Shown: piece by piece, positions 43,870 through 55,130 of the stretch
How positions within the stretch are numbered: position 1 is the stretch's first letter
How the letters are laid out: the number at the start of each line of letters is the position of its first letter
Origin: Cherax quadricarinatus
Taxonomy: Eukaryota; Arthropoda; Malacostraca; Decapoda; Parastacidae
Direction: 5' to 3'
NCBI RefSeq assembly: GCF_038502225.1
Contig: NC_091352.1
Span: forward strand, 22,321,216-22,385,215
DNA length: 64,000 nt
Notes under the pieces: generated by a model
What the model was told of the DNA's origin: nothing
What the model saw: the letters and a program-made list of their open reading frames with translations, nothing else
Database searches by the model: none
Position numbers and translations under genes: made by a program

Positions 43870-44584
43870 GGTTAGGTTACTTCTTTCTTTTTGTTTTTAA
43901 GAAAAAAAAAAGAAAAAGAAAATAAAAATAAAAAAAAGAAAAAAAAAGGGGGGACCGGGGAGGGATAGTTCCTAGGAGGAATGAAAGGGCCAGAAATCTC
44001 CCTCCCCGCCCAAGAGGACTCGACACCGCTAGTAGCGCAGATGCAGCATGGAACCCGTGCCATACCCTACCCTTCATGCCAGTAAACCAGCAATCTGGGA
44101 TAGCAACCTCACATCTGCCGAGCTACCTCGGTGGACAAAAGAGAGGGCGGCCGGATATCCGCCACAAAGCATACCTCCTTCAGCCACCACCCCCGGAATC
44201 CGAAAGGTGGCTTCCAGAGATACACCCGTCGCCCAAAAGACACCCAAAGCTACTCCGGGATACCGGAGAGGGATCGGGACATCCCTAGGCAATCCAGATT
44301 CCACGGCAAACTACGCCACCGCCAAGAAACCTCAACGGAATGGGATGGACCCCGGTGTCCTTTCCCCTACCTAGGAACTAGCGCGCCTGTGGGAGAAATC
44401 ACGAAGGCTAAAAAGAGGAAGGGCAAAAGGGAGGGGTGAGGAGGAGGAATGGAAAAAGGGGAGGATGGGATAGGGGAGGGGAGAATGGGGGGTAATTAGG
44501 TTCGGTCTGAGGAAGAAGACCGACAGGGCTAATTCCTCAGACCAAGAGCCTCTTCACCACGCCAAGGAGCCCCCCTTGAAGAGG

Positions 44585-45545
44585 CTCACATGCAAAATGC
44601 TCCAAAACCTGGCTCTTTCAACAAGACTTAATGAATTTCTTGCACTTAACATGCCATTTAACTTCCCTGCAAGTCCACCATCAGCTGAGATTTTGAAAAC
44701 AATCCCGAAGATCGTCAGTTTTGAAGCGCCAGATGACTTGAAGGAATTAATAATTGATAATGACGACGACGCCGCCTCTTCTGAATCCTCCAATCAACAC
44801 CCACCTGACAACATCCAAGACAGCACCACGCCTGCTATTAGTCGATTGGCCCGTCACACCACGACCAACCAAGATCCTACCCTACCTTCGCCATCCACAC
44901 CACCTTCAACTTCTTCACCTCGCTCACGTAAACTACCTGGAACACTAAACGTTAAACACAAAGGACTCGTTCTTCACCACGACGCAATACTTCAGCCCCA
45001 TGACTCGCCTAGAACTCATCCAACATATCCAAGACAACATTGCAAAGTACATCAGCCACGAAAAGCCATCCTCTACCGTCAAAAAGATAATCCACCAACC
45101 CCAAACCAACGAACTCTTCTACAGTTCTCCTATACCTGTGACAACCCTAGAACAAAATTCAATGCACTGAAAAACGGTTCAAGAGAATAACCAACTCATC
45201 CTGCTTGCTGCCTTCTGACACTCCCAGCTCCTACCACTGCCTTTGCCATCCTCTCCTAGTGAGCCAAGTAACATCATCATTCAAGCCTCTCCATCTACGC
45301 CTCCAGTACTTTGGGACACGTGGTACCTTAGTGGTTGGGTCACTTGCCTCGATTCCTCCTCTTCCCCTCCTTTTCCAGTATTTCCATCCTTCCTCATCCT
45401 TCCTTCCCATCTCACGACAGCTCTCGTCGTCTTAGATTCGATTCGATTCCATTCCCTCATCCCCCAAGAGACAAAAGTAATCAACTATTACGTATCTGAT
45501 AGCCCTCCCCACCTCGTTGGGCACCCCTCCCATATCTAACATTAA
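44585..45545 (+). pseudogene. gag-like ORF1, 3' half, second segment and 3' region
   Basis: Continues after the third Jockey copy: KMLQNLALSTRLNEFLALNM, an acidic run DNDDDAASSE, Pro/Ser/Thr-rich sequence, then after a frame change near 44985 TRLELIQHIQDNIAKYI and a stop near 45168. The remaining 370 bp contain no endonuclease or RT, and end near CATTAAAACCTTAAGGGGTG. The element may be a non-autonomous ORF1-only type, or ORF2 may be lost. Family unknown to me. Confidence 0.5.
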
Positions 45546-45589
45546 AACCTTAAGGGGTGATATCTGACCCCCCCAAAAAAGGAAAAACC

Positions 45590-48500
45590 CTCTTCATCCA
45601 CAATCTTACCACCTCCAAAACAGAACAAAAGTATACTACATGGAAAGTAGTATAAACTTCCCCCAAAAACTGCATGATGCCTCAAGACCAATTTGTCTTG
45701 GCACCTCTTTCGATGCCAAAGTCCCCATCAGAAATCTATATACTAATTCTCTCACTCTTGCCTTGTTCTTAGTTTACTAAATTGCACTCATCACTCTCCA
45801 ATCATGTGGGATACACTGCCATCCCCTGCAGTGATTCCTGACGCCGACCCAGTCCCACCAACCATTTTACCTTTAGTGTTTTAACATTGCAAACCTTTAT
45901 CCATAAACCTCAACATATCTTCACACTCCACTAAGTCCCTGCCACTCCATTTGCGGACATCCCCCATCACCTCCCCACTCGAAGACCCCTTCCCCTCCCT
46001 GCTTGAATATACCTCTGCTTAACATAGCGCCTTCACCCTAGATCCTAATGCCATCAATCCCAATCCTCCCTATCTTACCAGTCATTACCACATCTTTGCA
46101 CAACCACACCCTCCCAAAACCCCAAACACAGTCTTTGTAATTTCATAATATCCTAACTTCTTAAGGGATAAATTTCCGCCACTCCCCACACTTTACTATA
46201 AATCAGTGTATTTGCCACAACAACCCTTTGAGGCAAGGTTACGTCCCCGGCCCGGAAACTCCTAAGCCTACTCAAAGCTCTGTCCATTACCATTTCTGAA
46301 TTAACCCTCCTGCTCTCCTGTGCATCTGCCAAATATAAAATCCCACAAATCTTGAGCCTTTCTACAGTTATCCAGCCAAACTCCTCGCTCAAGGTCGTGC
46401 CTACCTCCAGAAACCGTGATTTCTGCTTATTAACTCATACCACTAGCATTACCAAAAATCTCAAGTACCCTTCCCACCTTACTTAAATTCTCTCATTAAG
46501 TATAACAGTTTTATCTACATAATCCACAATATTCCCACAAAAGCCTCCACTCTCCTCCCTTCCTCCTGTCCCACCATCAACAAGCACATAGAAAAGATTC
46601 TGCATACATGCAAAGAGTATTTGGGAGAGCAGACACCCCTGCCTCGAACCCCTACCCATATGTACAGCACTACCCAACCAACCATTTACCTGTACTCATC
46701 GATGCATCAGCATATAATATCCTCACCCATCCCACCACCCTCCAAAACCCATTCTTACCATACTCTCAATCAAAAAATCCCTAGCCACACAATCATAAGC
46801 ATTCTCCTAATCCAGACCTAGAATAGTCCCCACTACTACCCTCGAGAAAATCCCTAATACGTCCATTACCTACCCACATACTCCTCCCTGGAATTCCAAA
46901 CTGTCCCCCATGCATCACCAACCCCATGACCTTCAGTTATTGCCAAAGATTTTCGCAAAAACCTTGTAATCTGCACACATCAGATATTGCTCGATAAGCA
47001 CTCTAGACCCTTCGCCCCCTCTGCTTTGGTATCAAAACAGACACCCGTACTTTGCAATTTGCCCAACTTACCACTAGTTAACATGGTTCAATACCCCAAC
47101 AAAGCATTGCCTAATACACCCCCAATGTGCTCTATAAAAATCATTTGGTATACCATCTAACAACGGTGTTTTTTTTTCCGGTACTCATCCCTAAAACTGC
47201 CTCTTCCACCTCAACCTCACTTATACCACCCTCCAAACCCACTATCCTGCTCACTTAAAACACTATGGAACCCCCCCTCCAAAATTCCCTCCCAGAAACG
47301 CCCCCCCCTTCTAATCCAGAGACTTTCCATGTTGGATAGGACCAGACCCTCTGGGTACCCTCCCACTCCTATTTCCAATTGTAATATGGTGGTTACCGTC
47401 TTTCGTTCTCTAAATTTACATAAAACCCCAGACAGCTTATCACCCCACAATACATCCTCTAACCTAACCCTAATTGCATCAAACCCATCATAGGGTAATT
47501 CAGCTATTTACGCCAGAGACTACCTATGTCATCTCTCCTACCACCTCGCCCATCACAACAGTCTTGCAACTGTCCCTCAATTTTGCAACCCTTAATGCCA
47601 GCTCTCTTCACATCCCCTAACCTTAAAAAAATCGCTATCTCAGGCTTAGCCTGCGTTTCCCACCAATCTAACATCTCCCCATCCTTAGCCTCCCAAAAAT
47701 GCAACCACAAATCACTGAAAAAAGGCCCCACCCCCTCCTCAAGAAGTCTTACGTTTAATTTTCAGTACCCAGAATAAATACACACTACTTCACTGCTCGA
47801 CAGATTGTCCAATCGTGCCTCATATCCCCGTTGGACGAACCTATGCTCCAGTAGGTATCCCCCCCCTCCCCACCACAACCCCAACATCCTGCAATACATC
47901 CCTCAGAACACAGTCCACCCCTCTCTGTTCAACATCACTCCGTTTCATACATTTCCAATCATCTACGACTTATAGCAGGCAAACTTCAAGTGATACAGCA
48001 ATACCTCCCTGACAATCTACTTTTACCCTGGTATTGCTAGTCGCTGCCATGTAAACCACCTACGAAACTAGCCCGACTCACCCCAGACACCATCCACCCT
48101 CATTACCCTCCTCTTCCCAACCCATGACATGCAAGGGGCTGGTCTCCTTCACTGCCACCCCACAATAGCAAACCACTGCTAACATGCAATATCCTTTCAA
48201 TCTCAACTCCCATCCAGCCCTGCGATTATACTCCTGCAAAGAAAAATGTAAACATCAAACCTCCATAAAAAACCACACCAACCAAACTTTCTTGACCTCT
48301 GCCTTAAGGCCATTAACATTAATTAAGTGTGACACATCTGCAAGTTACAAAAGAGGTGGCTTTCCCCTATGCACTTTTCACATTGTGTGTAACTGCTTTT
48401 TCACTCTTTCCTGTGCACTCACTCTCCCCCCCTCTCCCGCTGTGCAACTCGGGCACACTTCTACCACTGAGCCATTGGCTCCACCACTGCCCACGATTTC

Positions 48501-49260
48501 TTCCCCGGCCTCTGACCCAGGGTGATGACCTTGGGTATCTGAAGCTCCTGCAGTTCTTTTCCTAGAACTTCCACATCCCCATCACGCAAATCCTCCTGGT
48601 GTACCTCAACACCACACATTCTAGTCCTTTCTTTCTCTATGCTTTCTCTGCCTTTTGTTGTCCCTCACAAACTGAAGACTCCTTCTGCACAAGACTTCCC
48701 CACCCAAAAAATCCTTTATCACATCCACCAATAAACCATCCTGTGTCGAAGAATCCTGAACTAAACTCTTTCAGGCATCAGTCTCCACCGACGCCCCTGG
48801 GAGTGACGTCTCCGCTGCCGCCACCTCCCTTTCGACCTCTTCACTCCAGAGGCAAGTCCTCCATCCTCCCGAAGCACCCAAGTCAGGCACCAAATCACTT
48901 GCCAGATCACAAATGGAGGCCCGGAACTCAAGGAGCCTGCCTCCTAGGACACTTGCCTGCCATGTGCTCATAGGAGCTACACAAATGAAAGTTTTCCTCT
49001 GACCAGCATAGTACACAAAAACCTGTGTATGGGCAATATCACTACCTCCCTTTGCAACCAGTTGCACCCTGAACCCCACAATAATTTGAACACCATTATA
49101 AGAATACTCGTGATCGCCGTTCCTGTTAACGGCAACACTGCCGATACAAACCAGACTTGCTATATAAATACATTGATGACAATTGCTCGTGGCCTAAGGG
49201 TTAAATGGTGAGGTCGCAGCATTCCCAAACGTTGCTGCACCTGTTCTACCATCCAATTTG
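45590..49260 (-). pseudogene. Very degenerate Tx1-beta LINE (ORF1-endonuclease-RT remnants)
   Basis: Order on the - strand: ORF1 remnant with QVFVYYAGQRKT and WSEEVERE (49079-48771); endonuclease remnant with VYM.ATSNTRVKVD (near 48040) and REVLLYHLK; linker (47731-47217); RT remnants GGQFGIPGRS (near 46890), GRGSRQGCLLSQILFACMQN, IVDYVDKTVIL (near 46515, YVDD changed to YVDK); C-terminal VERLKICGILYLADAQESRR (46392 down). Wording matches the beta copies at 5843 and 61275. Dozens of frameshifts and stops make this an old copy. Boundaries are approximate. Confidence 0.7.
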
Positions 49261-49299
49261 TATTGACCCTTTCAGCACTGGGTCAGCCTCATATATGAC

Positions 49300-50729
49300 C
49301 ACAGATTTTCAGACTGAGTCTGAAGCTGCATGACATCACATCACCATTCTAATCTCCCTGCCCACTCGGCCCCATTATCATTGACCTACAGATTTACCTT
49401 CATCCAAGTAGCTCTCCCAAACATGTGTATAACTTCCCCCCTAAAACTCCTAACCGTGTCACTTCACACACCAGAATAGTTGTATCGTCAACAGCCCACC
49501 AAGCCAGGCCAAGGCTTCTGCACACCATCTTCCCCCCCCCATTCCTTAGACGATCTTCCATCCTATAATGGATCCTGAACACATGCAAACAAAAGTTGTG
49601 ATACTGGACAACCCTGCCGAAGACCCTGCTCCATGGCGACTCCCTACACAACCATTGATTTGCACCCTTACCTTAACTCCTGAGTAAAATTTATCCACCC
49701 ACCTCACTTTCTTTGCCAAACCTGTCTGAGGAGAATATCCTGCAAAGCACCTCTATCTGCCCTGTCGTAAGCCCCTTGCCAATCCAATGCCAACAATGCT
49801 CCTCTGCCCCCCTTCCATGTCCTCCATTATGATCCCGTGGCCCTCAACCATTGACCTACCCGGCAACCCAAACAGACTCAAAACATCACCCTCCCCACAA
49901 CACTTAAGCCTATTCCCAAGAACTTTCACAAACATCTTATAATCAGCACAAAGCAACGAAATGGCTGTAATCCCGAAGGGTACTCGGCCTTTTTTCTTTT
50001 TTGCCCTTCGGGACCAACACCGTCGCTGCCTGCAATTCTCCAATCATAACTCAGTCTTTCATGGCATTCATTAACCTTACTAGGAAACCCCTTAGCAGAC
50101 TCCGTGTTTTACATAAAATTCGCTTGGTAAACCATCTATCCTGGGCACCTTTCCCTTACTAATGTCCATAAGGGCTCTCCATATTTCCTCCTCAATGACC
50201 CCACCCAGTGCCTCCCGATCACTCCTCCCCAGTTTGCACAGAACATACATACCTGCCCAAAACCTCTGCATCCACGACACTACTTTTCCCCATACTCCTC
50301 AAACCATCTATCTGCACATGCACTCATCCCAGTTGTTTCCTGCAATACCTGACCCTCTCTAAAACCCCCACCGAAGAAATGACTTGCAAACCCGGTATTG
50401 TAGTTTGCCATCGTACCGTTTTTACTCAGCACGCAAGCCGATGACTCGTCGCCACGAGAGTACTTCGTCCAGCCCCACTTTTACCCATACCACTGCAAAA
50501 CTTCTTGCAAATCCTTTATCCTGTCCTTGAACATTTATTTCCTCCATGGGGTACAACCCCCCCCCCCCCGCATAACCCGGTAATCTAGATTCTAAATTTG
50601 AGAAACCATACTGCAATTAATGGTTTGCCCTCCGCACAAAATTTACGTATTCTTATCTTGGCCACACTATCTCACCATCCTACCATATCCTCCTCAGTCC
50701 ATCCCTCTGCACAGAGCTGTTCCCAAACT

Positions 50730-50804
<75 letters not shown>

Positions 50805-51130
50805 AAAAAAAAAAAAAACCGTACACAACCGTCCCATCCCCCAAAACCATCTTATTCAGTTAAGCTTCCCTGCCTACTAGCCAAAGCTTCCCACCCCATT
50901 TCCACTATTACCGCCCTATGATCAGAAGACCATCTCGATAGTTTTTTAAAACTACCAAAACCCTCAGATAAATATATTCTGTCTGAACGAGCCGTGTATC
51001 CTCGCCTTTAAAAGTATGTACCACCTTCCACAGACTTTCCCAAAAGCATCACCCAACTGAAGATCTCTGAACAGGCCCCCTAAGACTGAGGAAAAATATT
51101 CTGCTCCTCTGGGTTCCACGTCTGACCTCT
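49300..51130 (-). pseudogene. Very degenerate Tx1-alpha LINE (endonuclease-RT remnants)
   Basis: On the - strand: endonuclease end about 51130-50830, linker with WRRVIG (50440), SDREALGGVIEEEIWRALMD and GKVPRIDGLPSEFYVKH (50280-50092), ISLLCADYKMFVKVLGNRL, GLPGRSMVEGHGIIMED, and VDDTTILV (about 49480). GKVPRIDG and VEGHG match alpha copies. A (GA)n tract lies inside. It ends near 49300, before the other old copy. Non-functional. Confidence 0.65.
50733..50818 (+). repeat. (GA)34 microsatellite with A18 tail
   Basis: A perfect GA dinucleotide run 50733-50800 is followed by an A-run 50801-50818. Arg-Glu open frames through it are repeat translations. Confidence 0.95.
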
Positions 51131-51397
51131 TTAAGTAGAATACTTAAAGTGAAGAAAAAAGAAAAAAAATTTCACATTTGGGCAAATAGAGCTAGGTTTA
51201 AGTCAACAGGGGAAATTGTTTTTGAGGGCAATGTGTGGTAATAAAAGTTAAAAGGATAATAATTAAATGTTTGTTAGTCAAAGAACTTGGCCAAGTTAAA
51301 GACAATGGAAGAGTCTTGGCCATTTTGAGTAAGTATTAAAAGTTAATAATTTAGAGGCTCTGGAGGGTAACAATGAAACTAGGGATTAAACAAAAGC

Positions 51398-51403
51398 TTT
51401 AAT
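51398..51403 (-). terminator. Candidate poly(A) signal ATTAAA of the lectin-like gene
   Basis: ATTAAA on the - strand begins 45 bp past the stop codon (51448). No AATAAA was seen within 300 bp downstream. ATTAAA is the commonest variant signal; assignment is by position only. Confidence 0.5.
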
Positions 51404-51447
51404 TCTGCCTTTAAGCAGAAAATATGACAGCAAGCTGAAGTAAAAGG

Positions 51448-52724
51448 TTATTTCATACACCATAGAATTGTGTTGCCTCGCATATAACGCGTCTGATTGT
51501 TGCAGTTTGAGTCGTGCCATGTAACACCGTCGTTGTAGTGGTTATTGAGCAAAGCCAGGCACTTCTCGTTACCTTCGTCGTTATCGGGTTGAGGGAGGCC
51601 TCGCCTATTGACAGAATTGTTAGGTGTAAGAAAAAATTTAAAATTTACATGTACTTCCTCCCCCACCCCCTTCATAGAGAAGTTTTACCTGCCAGTACGA
51701 GACCAGTTTGTGTAAGCTGAAGACGCACCAGATAACCAAGTCCAAGAGGAAGAGCTTATGGTGTTACCGCTCGTCCATACGTCAGAGATGTAATCTGAAA
51801 ATGTAATTTTAGATTTATATTAATGAAAAATAAAGCATAGTCCATAGTTTAGGAGATGACAATGGAAATGCAAGGCAATCAGAATAAAGAAAATTGGTTT
51901 ATTGAATAGTCAATTTCCGAGAATCAAGAACAAAAGGATTAAACTTACGTTGAATAATAATGGTAGAAATAAAATCTTGTTCTAGCCGACTTTCTAAACT
52001 GACAGGTTGAAAGCCATTACCAAGGCCTGCACAGTAATAGTTAGCAGTTAACCAGGTGTAGGATCGGCCGCCATCGTGACACCATGAGAAGTGGTAAGCC
52101 TTTCCATCGTAAATCTCGTCAACCTGGAATTTTCCAAAAGTTTAAAAAAAAAAAAAAAAAAAATTAAGGATAGTTCACAGAACTAATGAGAAGCCTTACC
52201 AACGGCTTGGCGAGGGGATCGCAGACAGATGTAGGCTGACGCAAGTCGTGGAAGACTTGTGGTCTTGGTACGAAGCTCAGTCCAGGATGGTGGTTGGTTA
52301 TTTGTTGTGTATTAGAAGGTTGAGAGTTAACCAGTGGTGCCGGAAACTGTATTGAGTTTGTATTCTGTTCCCGAGGTGCTGTGAACTGTTGGTTACTTAG
52401 ACCTTGAGAGTCTACAAACAGAGGAAACTGATTTGTTGCAGGTTCCAGAGGACCTCTATGATGGGGCAGCGGGTTAGTTACCTGATGTGTAGTAGGGCCA
52501 ACAAACCTAGGTTGCTGGTTTGTTTGCTGATCTCTAGGGGATACGAACGGTATAGCAGAGTTTGCCGAAACCGTAGGTATTAGAGGCAGAGTTTGTGGAG
52601 GAGCGGGAGAGCGAGCCACGTTTGTATCATTGTTACCAACGTAGATGATTGGCATACCATCATTCCTAATGAAGTGCTCACAAGCAACGGTAGTTATGAC
52701 GGCGGCCAGGAGCACGTAAATCAT
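51448..52724 (-). CDS. Secreted C-type lectin-like protein (host gene, 4 coding exons)
   Basis: Predicted coding exons: 52724-52200, 52123-51949, 51794-51689, 51604-51448. All introns are GT-AG (76, 154 and 84 bp) and the joined frame gives 320 residues with no stop. The N-terminus MIYVLLAAVITTVACEHF is a signal peptide. Residues 20-170 are Pro/Gln/Asn/Thr-rich and probably disordered. The rest is a C-type lectin domain of an arthropod kind: YHFSWCHDGGRSYTWLTANYYC, YISDVWTSGN, LPQPDNDEGNEKCLALLNNHYNDGVTWHDSNC, ending WCMK. Key Cys residues and the QPD and WHD motifs are present; the C-terminal ..ICE seen in relatives is replaced. A sugar-binding immune or matrix role is plausible; the ligand cannot be predicted. 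Exon limits are by eye. Confidence 0.85.
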
Positions 52725-52733
52725 TTTACTTAT

Positions 52734-54432
52734 CTGAGAAGAAAGTAATAGTAAACTTTATTTGGCTACTTTTTTAAAAACAGGACATGGTAACTATTAA
52801 AGATTATTAGTATTGAAATTAAGATCAGTTCTCTCCTCTAGGAGGACTGGAGGTGTAACAAGTTAAAACAAAATACGCAACAGCAATATGAAGTTTCAAG
52901 TCTAGAGTTCATTAAAGTGGTAGGAAGTTGTTCCGTATTCGTGTAATGAAAAACCAGAGCAAAAGGCAGATTCTGAAACTTACTAGAGCTATATTTTAGC
53001 ATCAGAGCCCAACTAGGAAAGAAAAAAAAAAAACCTAAATTCAGTCATGCTTTTCTGTGTAAAGTTTAAAAGAAAACTTCATTTATACAAGGTCGTCCCC
53101 TAAGATTCATTCTATTAAATTATTGGAGATTAAAGCTATTTAACTTTAAGATTATATACTTTGGGAATGTTAACCTGTAGGATCACAGGTTATGTGTGGG
53201 GGGGGGGGAATTAAAGTGTCTCAGGCTCTTGGAACCTGAGCACTAGCTTTAATTCAAGAAAATAAACCTTATGGGTAGGGCAAGTCTGGAAAGAAGCAGA
53301 GAGTTAAACGTTCCTGTTTAGTTCCGTCAGGGGAGGTTCTTTACGCTGGTGAGGGGTTTACGATACGGGATTTCAACCGTTTAGTTTCCCGAACTGAGCT
53401 GTCTTACCTTCTATACATTCATTTCCCCGTCCTCACGTGCGTTGTAAAATACTATGGGTTAAGTATTCCATGATTATACTATTTCCATTTAATTGGCAAT
53501 GTTTCTTTTATACAATGGCTGGTGTTCAGTTCCCGGTATGGGTAGAGTTGTTGGGCAAATCGTTACACGCAGTTTAATCAGTTGGTTTCTGGGTGACCTA
53601 AGGTAGGAGGAACAAAGTAAGGTTCCTCTACGACTAGTGTAGGCGATTAGGCCAAACCTGGTTTAAAGCCAGGGTTTAGTTGTGGGTAGTCGAGGTTTAA
53701 ATGAAAACCTAAAAGTTTAATTTAGTAGTGGTATGTTAGTGTTACTTGGGTTACAAGTTAAGAACTCACTTTTGCAGTATTCTGCAAGTGAAGAATCAGT
53801 AGTAAAGGAAAACTGTGCGTTTAAGAAGTGTCAAGAGGCGTAGGTAGAGCGTGTGAAGTGATGCCAGTCATGTTACCGAGCTGACAGTAGATCCTACTGT
53901 ACAAGTGTAACTCGTGATTTGGACATAATCTTTTAGAGAATAGTTGGGTTTTTACTAAACAGTTCTGAAAAACGAAGGAATTAATAGACGTTTAAGTATT
54001 AAGAATTCATATTAACGCTCTAGTTAAAGGATGTAGTCTCTCGAGATCATAGAAGAAAAAAATGTAAGACTCCTGTGATTAGTTTAGGATGAAGACTAGG
54101 AATTTCACAAAACCCAGGACTAATAGAGGTTCAGGTAGTTTCAGAAGTGTATATAGTTTGAGCGATACAGAACTACCCCTTAACTCAAATTAAAACCATC
54201 TACATATGAAGCGAGAATTTTAAAATGGTTTCCAACTAAAAAGGGAAGTCAAATATTTTATGTACAGCCGATGCCCCAATTTGGTTTAAACTCAAGGAAC
54301 AGTTTAAATACTAATTGTATTTGAAGTTATAGCCTAGATAAATTGGATTACATAAATTAAATATTGATGAAATAAATTAATATAAAAAAATGTTATATCT
54401 CTCGACATATAATTATACCCAAAAATTGATAC
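52734..54432 (-). other. Intron 1 (5' UTR intron) of the lectin-like gene
   Basis: The donor AAAG/GTATCA at 54432 and the acceptor TTTCTTCTCAG at 52734 bound a 1.7-kb intron just upstream of the start codon (nine untranslated bases, ATAAGTAAA, precede the ATG). I see no repeats with coding remnants in it, only a G-run at 53200 and AT-rich sequence. It is the longest repeat-poor stretch in the window. Confidence 0.65.
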
Positions 54433-54481
54433 CTTTGTAGACGTCAATGTAATCCCCTCAACACCGAGAAAGGAAGTGACT
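54433..54481 (-). other. Non-coding first exon of the lectin-like gene
   Basis: A 49-nt exon from the predicted start site (A at 54481, inside TCAGTC) to the splice donor at 54433/54432. It contains no ATG. Confidence 0.6.
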
Positions 54482-54509
54482 GAGAAACCACCTTACCCTC
54501 ACTTTTATA
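54478..54509 (-). promoter_or_regulatory. TATA + initiator core promoter of the lectin-like gene
   Basis: On the - strand TATAAAA (54509-54503) lies 28 bases upstream of the A of TCAGTC (54483-54478), which fits the arthropod initiator TCAGT. The spacing is right for TFIID, and a splice donor and start codon follow in the proper order. Confidence 0.7.
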
Positions 54510-54648
54510 GAGACAACAGAGCTTCTGATTGGCTGACATCTGGAAGACAATGATTTCCATGAATTGTAATTGGCTGAACACAGATACTGCAACCAAAAGC
54601 TTTAAATTGCCTGTTTGGTCCACACGAAGCACCTTTGGACATTTGAGA

Positions 54649-54835
54649 GTTTTTTTTTTTATATTTTATTTTTTTTTATATATATATTTTTTTTATATTT
54701 TATTTAAAACATCATATATACAAGGCTGCTTAAAAATTAAATAGCATCACCATACATATTCTATAGAGTAAACCAAGATTCACACCATAAATACCAGAAA
54801 AAATCTTTGTAACTAATATTCATTGTTCGCATCGC
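54649..54835 (-). mobile_element. Severely 5'-truncated Tx1-type 3' tail
   Basis: T-runs with TATATTTTATT repeated (54660-54705) are followed by about 130 bp ending before the next T-run. On the - strand it ends in the AATAAAATATAAA tail typical of the Tx1 copies here. It lies 140 bp upstream of the lectin-like promoter, in the opposite sense order for a read-through. Confidence 0.65.
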
Positions 54836-54837
54836 TA

Positions 54838-55031
54838 TTTTTTTTTTTTTTTTTATATTTTATTTAAAACCAACAATAGACAATAGACAAAAGGAAAAGC
54901 CCTAAAGATGACAATATATGAACAAATAACTGAAAAAACGTTACATTAGATATTGAAACATTAACGAATAACATTACAATATAACAAATATGACCACTAT
55001 TACCTACATATAAAATCAGATACCGAAGCTT
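54838..55031 (-). mobile_element. Second severely 5'-truncated Tx1-type 3' tail
   Basis: T16 plus TATATTTTATTTAAAACC (54840-54872), then about 160 bp without coding potential, up to the target-site repeat of the full-length element. Same tail type as the preceding fragment. Confidence 0.6.
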
Positions 55032-55043
55032 AAAATTGTCCTA

Positions 55044-55078
55044 CATTCGTCTCTCAGCCATTGAGTAGAGAGGACGTG
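55044..55078 (+). promoter_or_regulatory. Conserved 5'-terminal hairpin of Tx1 LINE
   Basis: CATTCGTCTCTC is followed after a 12-nt loop by GAGAGGACG, giving a stem GTCTCTC/GAGAGGAC with one bulge. The copy at 61275 has the same stem with a different loop, and the half-LINE at 11374 has a weaker version. LINE 5' UTRs carry internal promoters; a role here is inference. Confidence 0.5.
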
Positions 55079-55130
55079 TTCTACACTGCTGCCCTCTATA
55101 GCTGTTCGGTGGCAGTTTCATTTTCTCAAC

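Larger units (their letters stand above)
38010..44584 (-). mobile_element. Jockey/I-group LINE with RNase H, third copy, full length with TSD
   Basis: 6.57 kb on the - strand, from CCTCTTCAAGG at 44584 to the tail ending ATTATAATAATAA at 38010. Direct repeats CTCACATGCAAA flank it (37998-38009 and 44585-44596). ORF1 and ORF2 carry fewer lesions than in the right-arm copy. It inserted into the gag-like gene independently of the other two copies, so it serves as an outgroup when comparing them. Confidence 0.92.

Noticed and set aside
50598..50921. Arg-Glu repeat protein
   Set aside because: It is a translation of the (GA)n tract with its A-tail.
52744..54430. Additional coding exons in intron 1 of the lectin-like gene
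   Set aside because: No open stretch with splice sites and coding-like composition was found.
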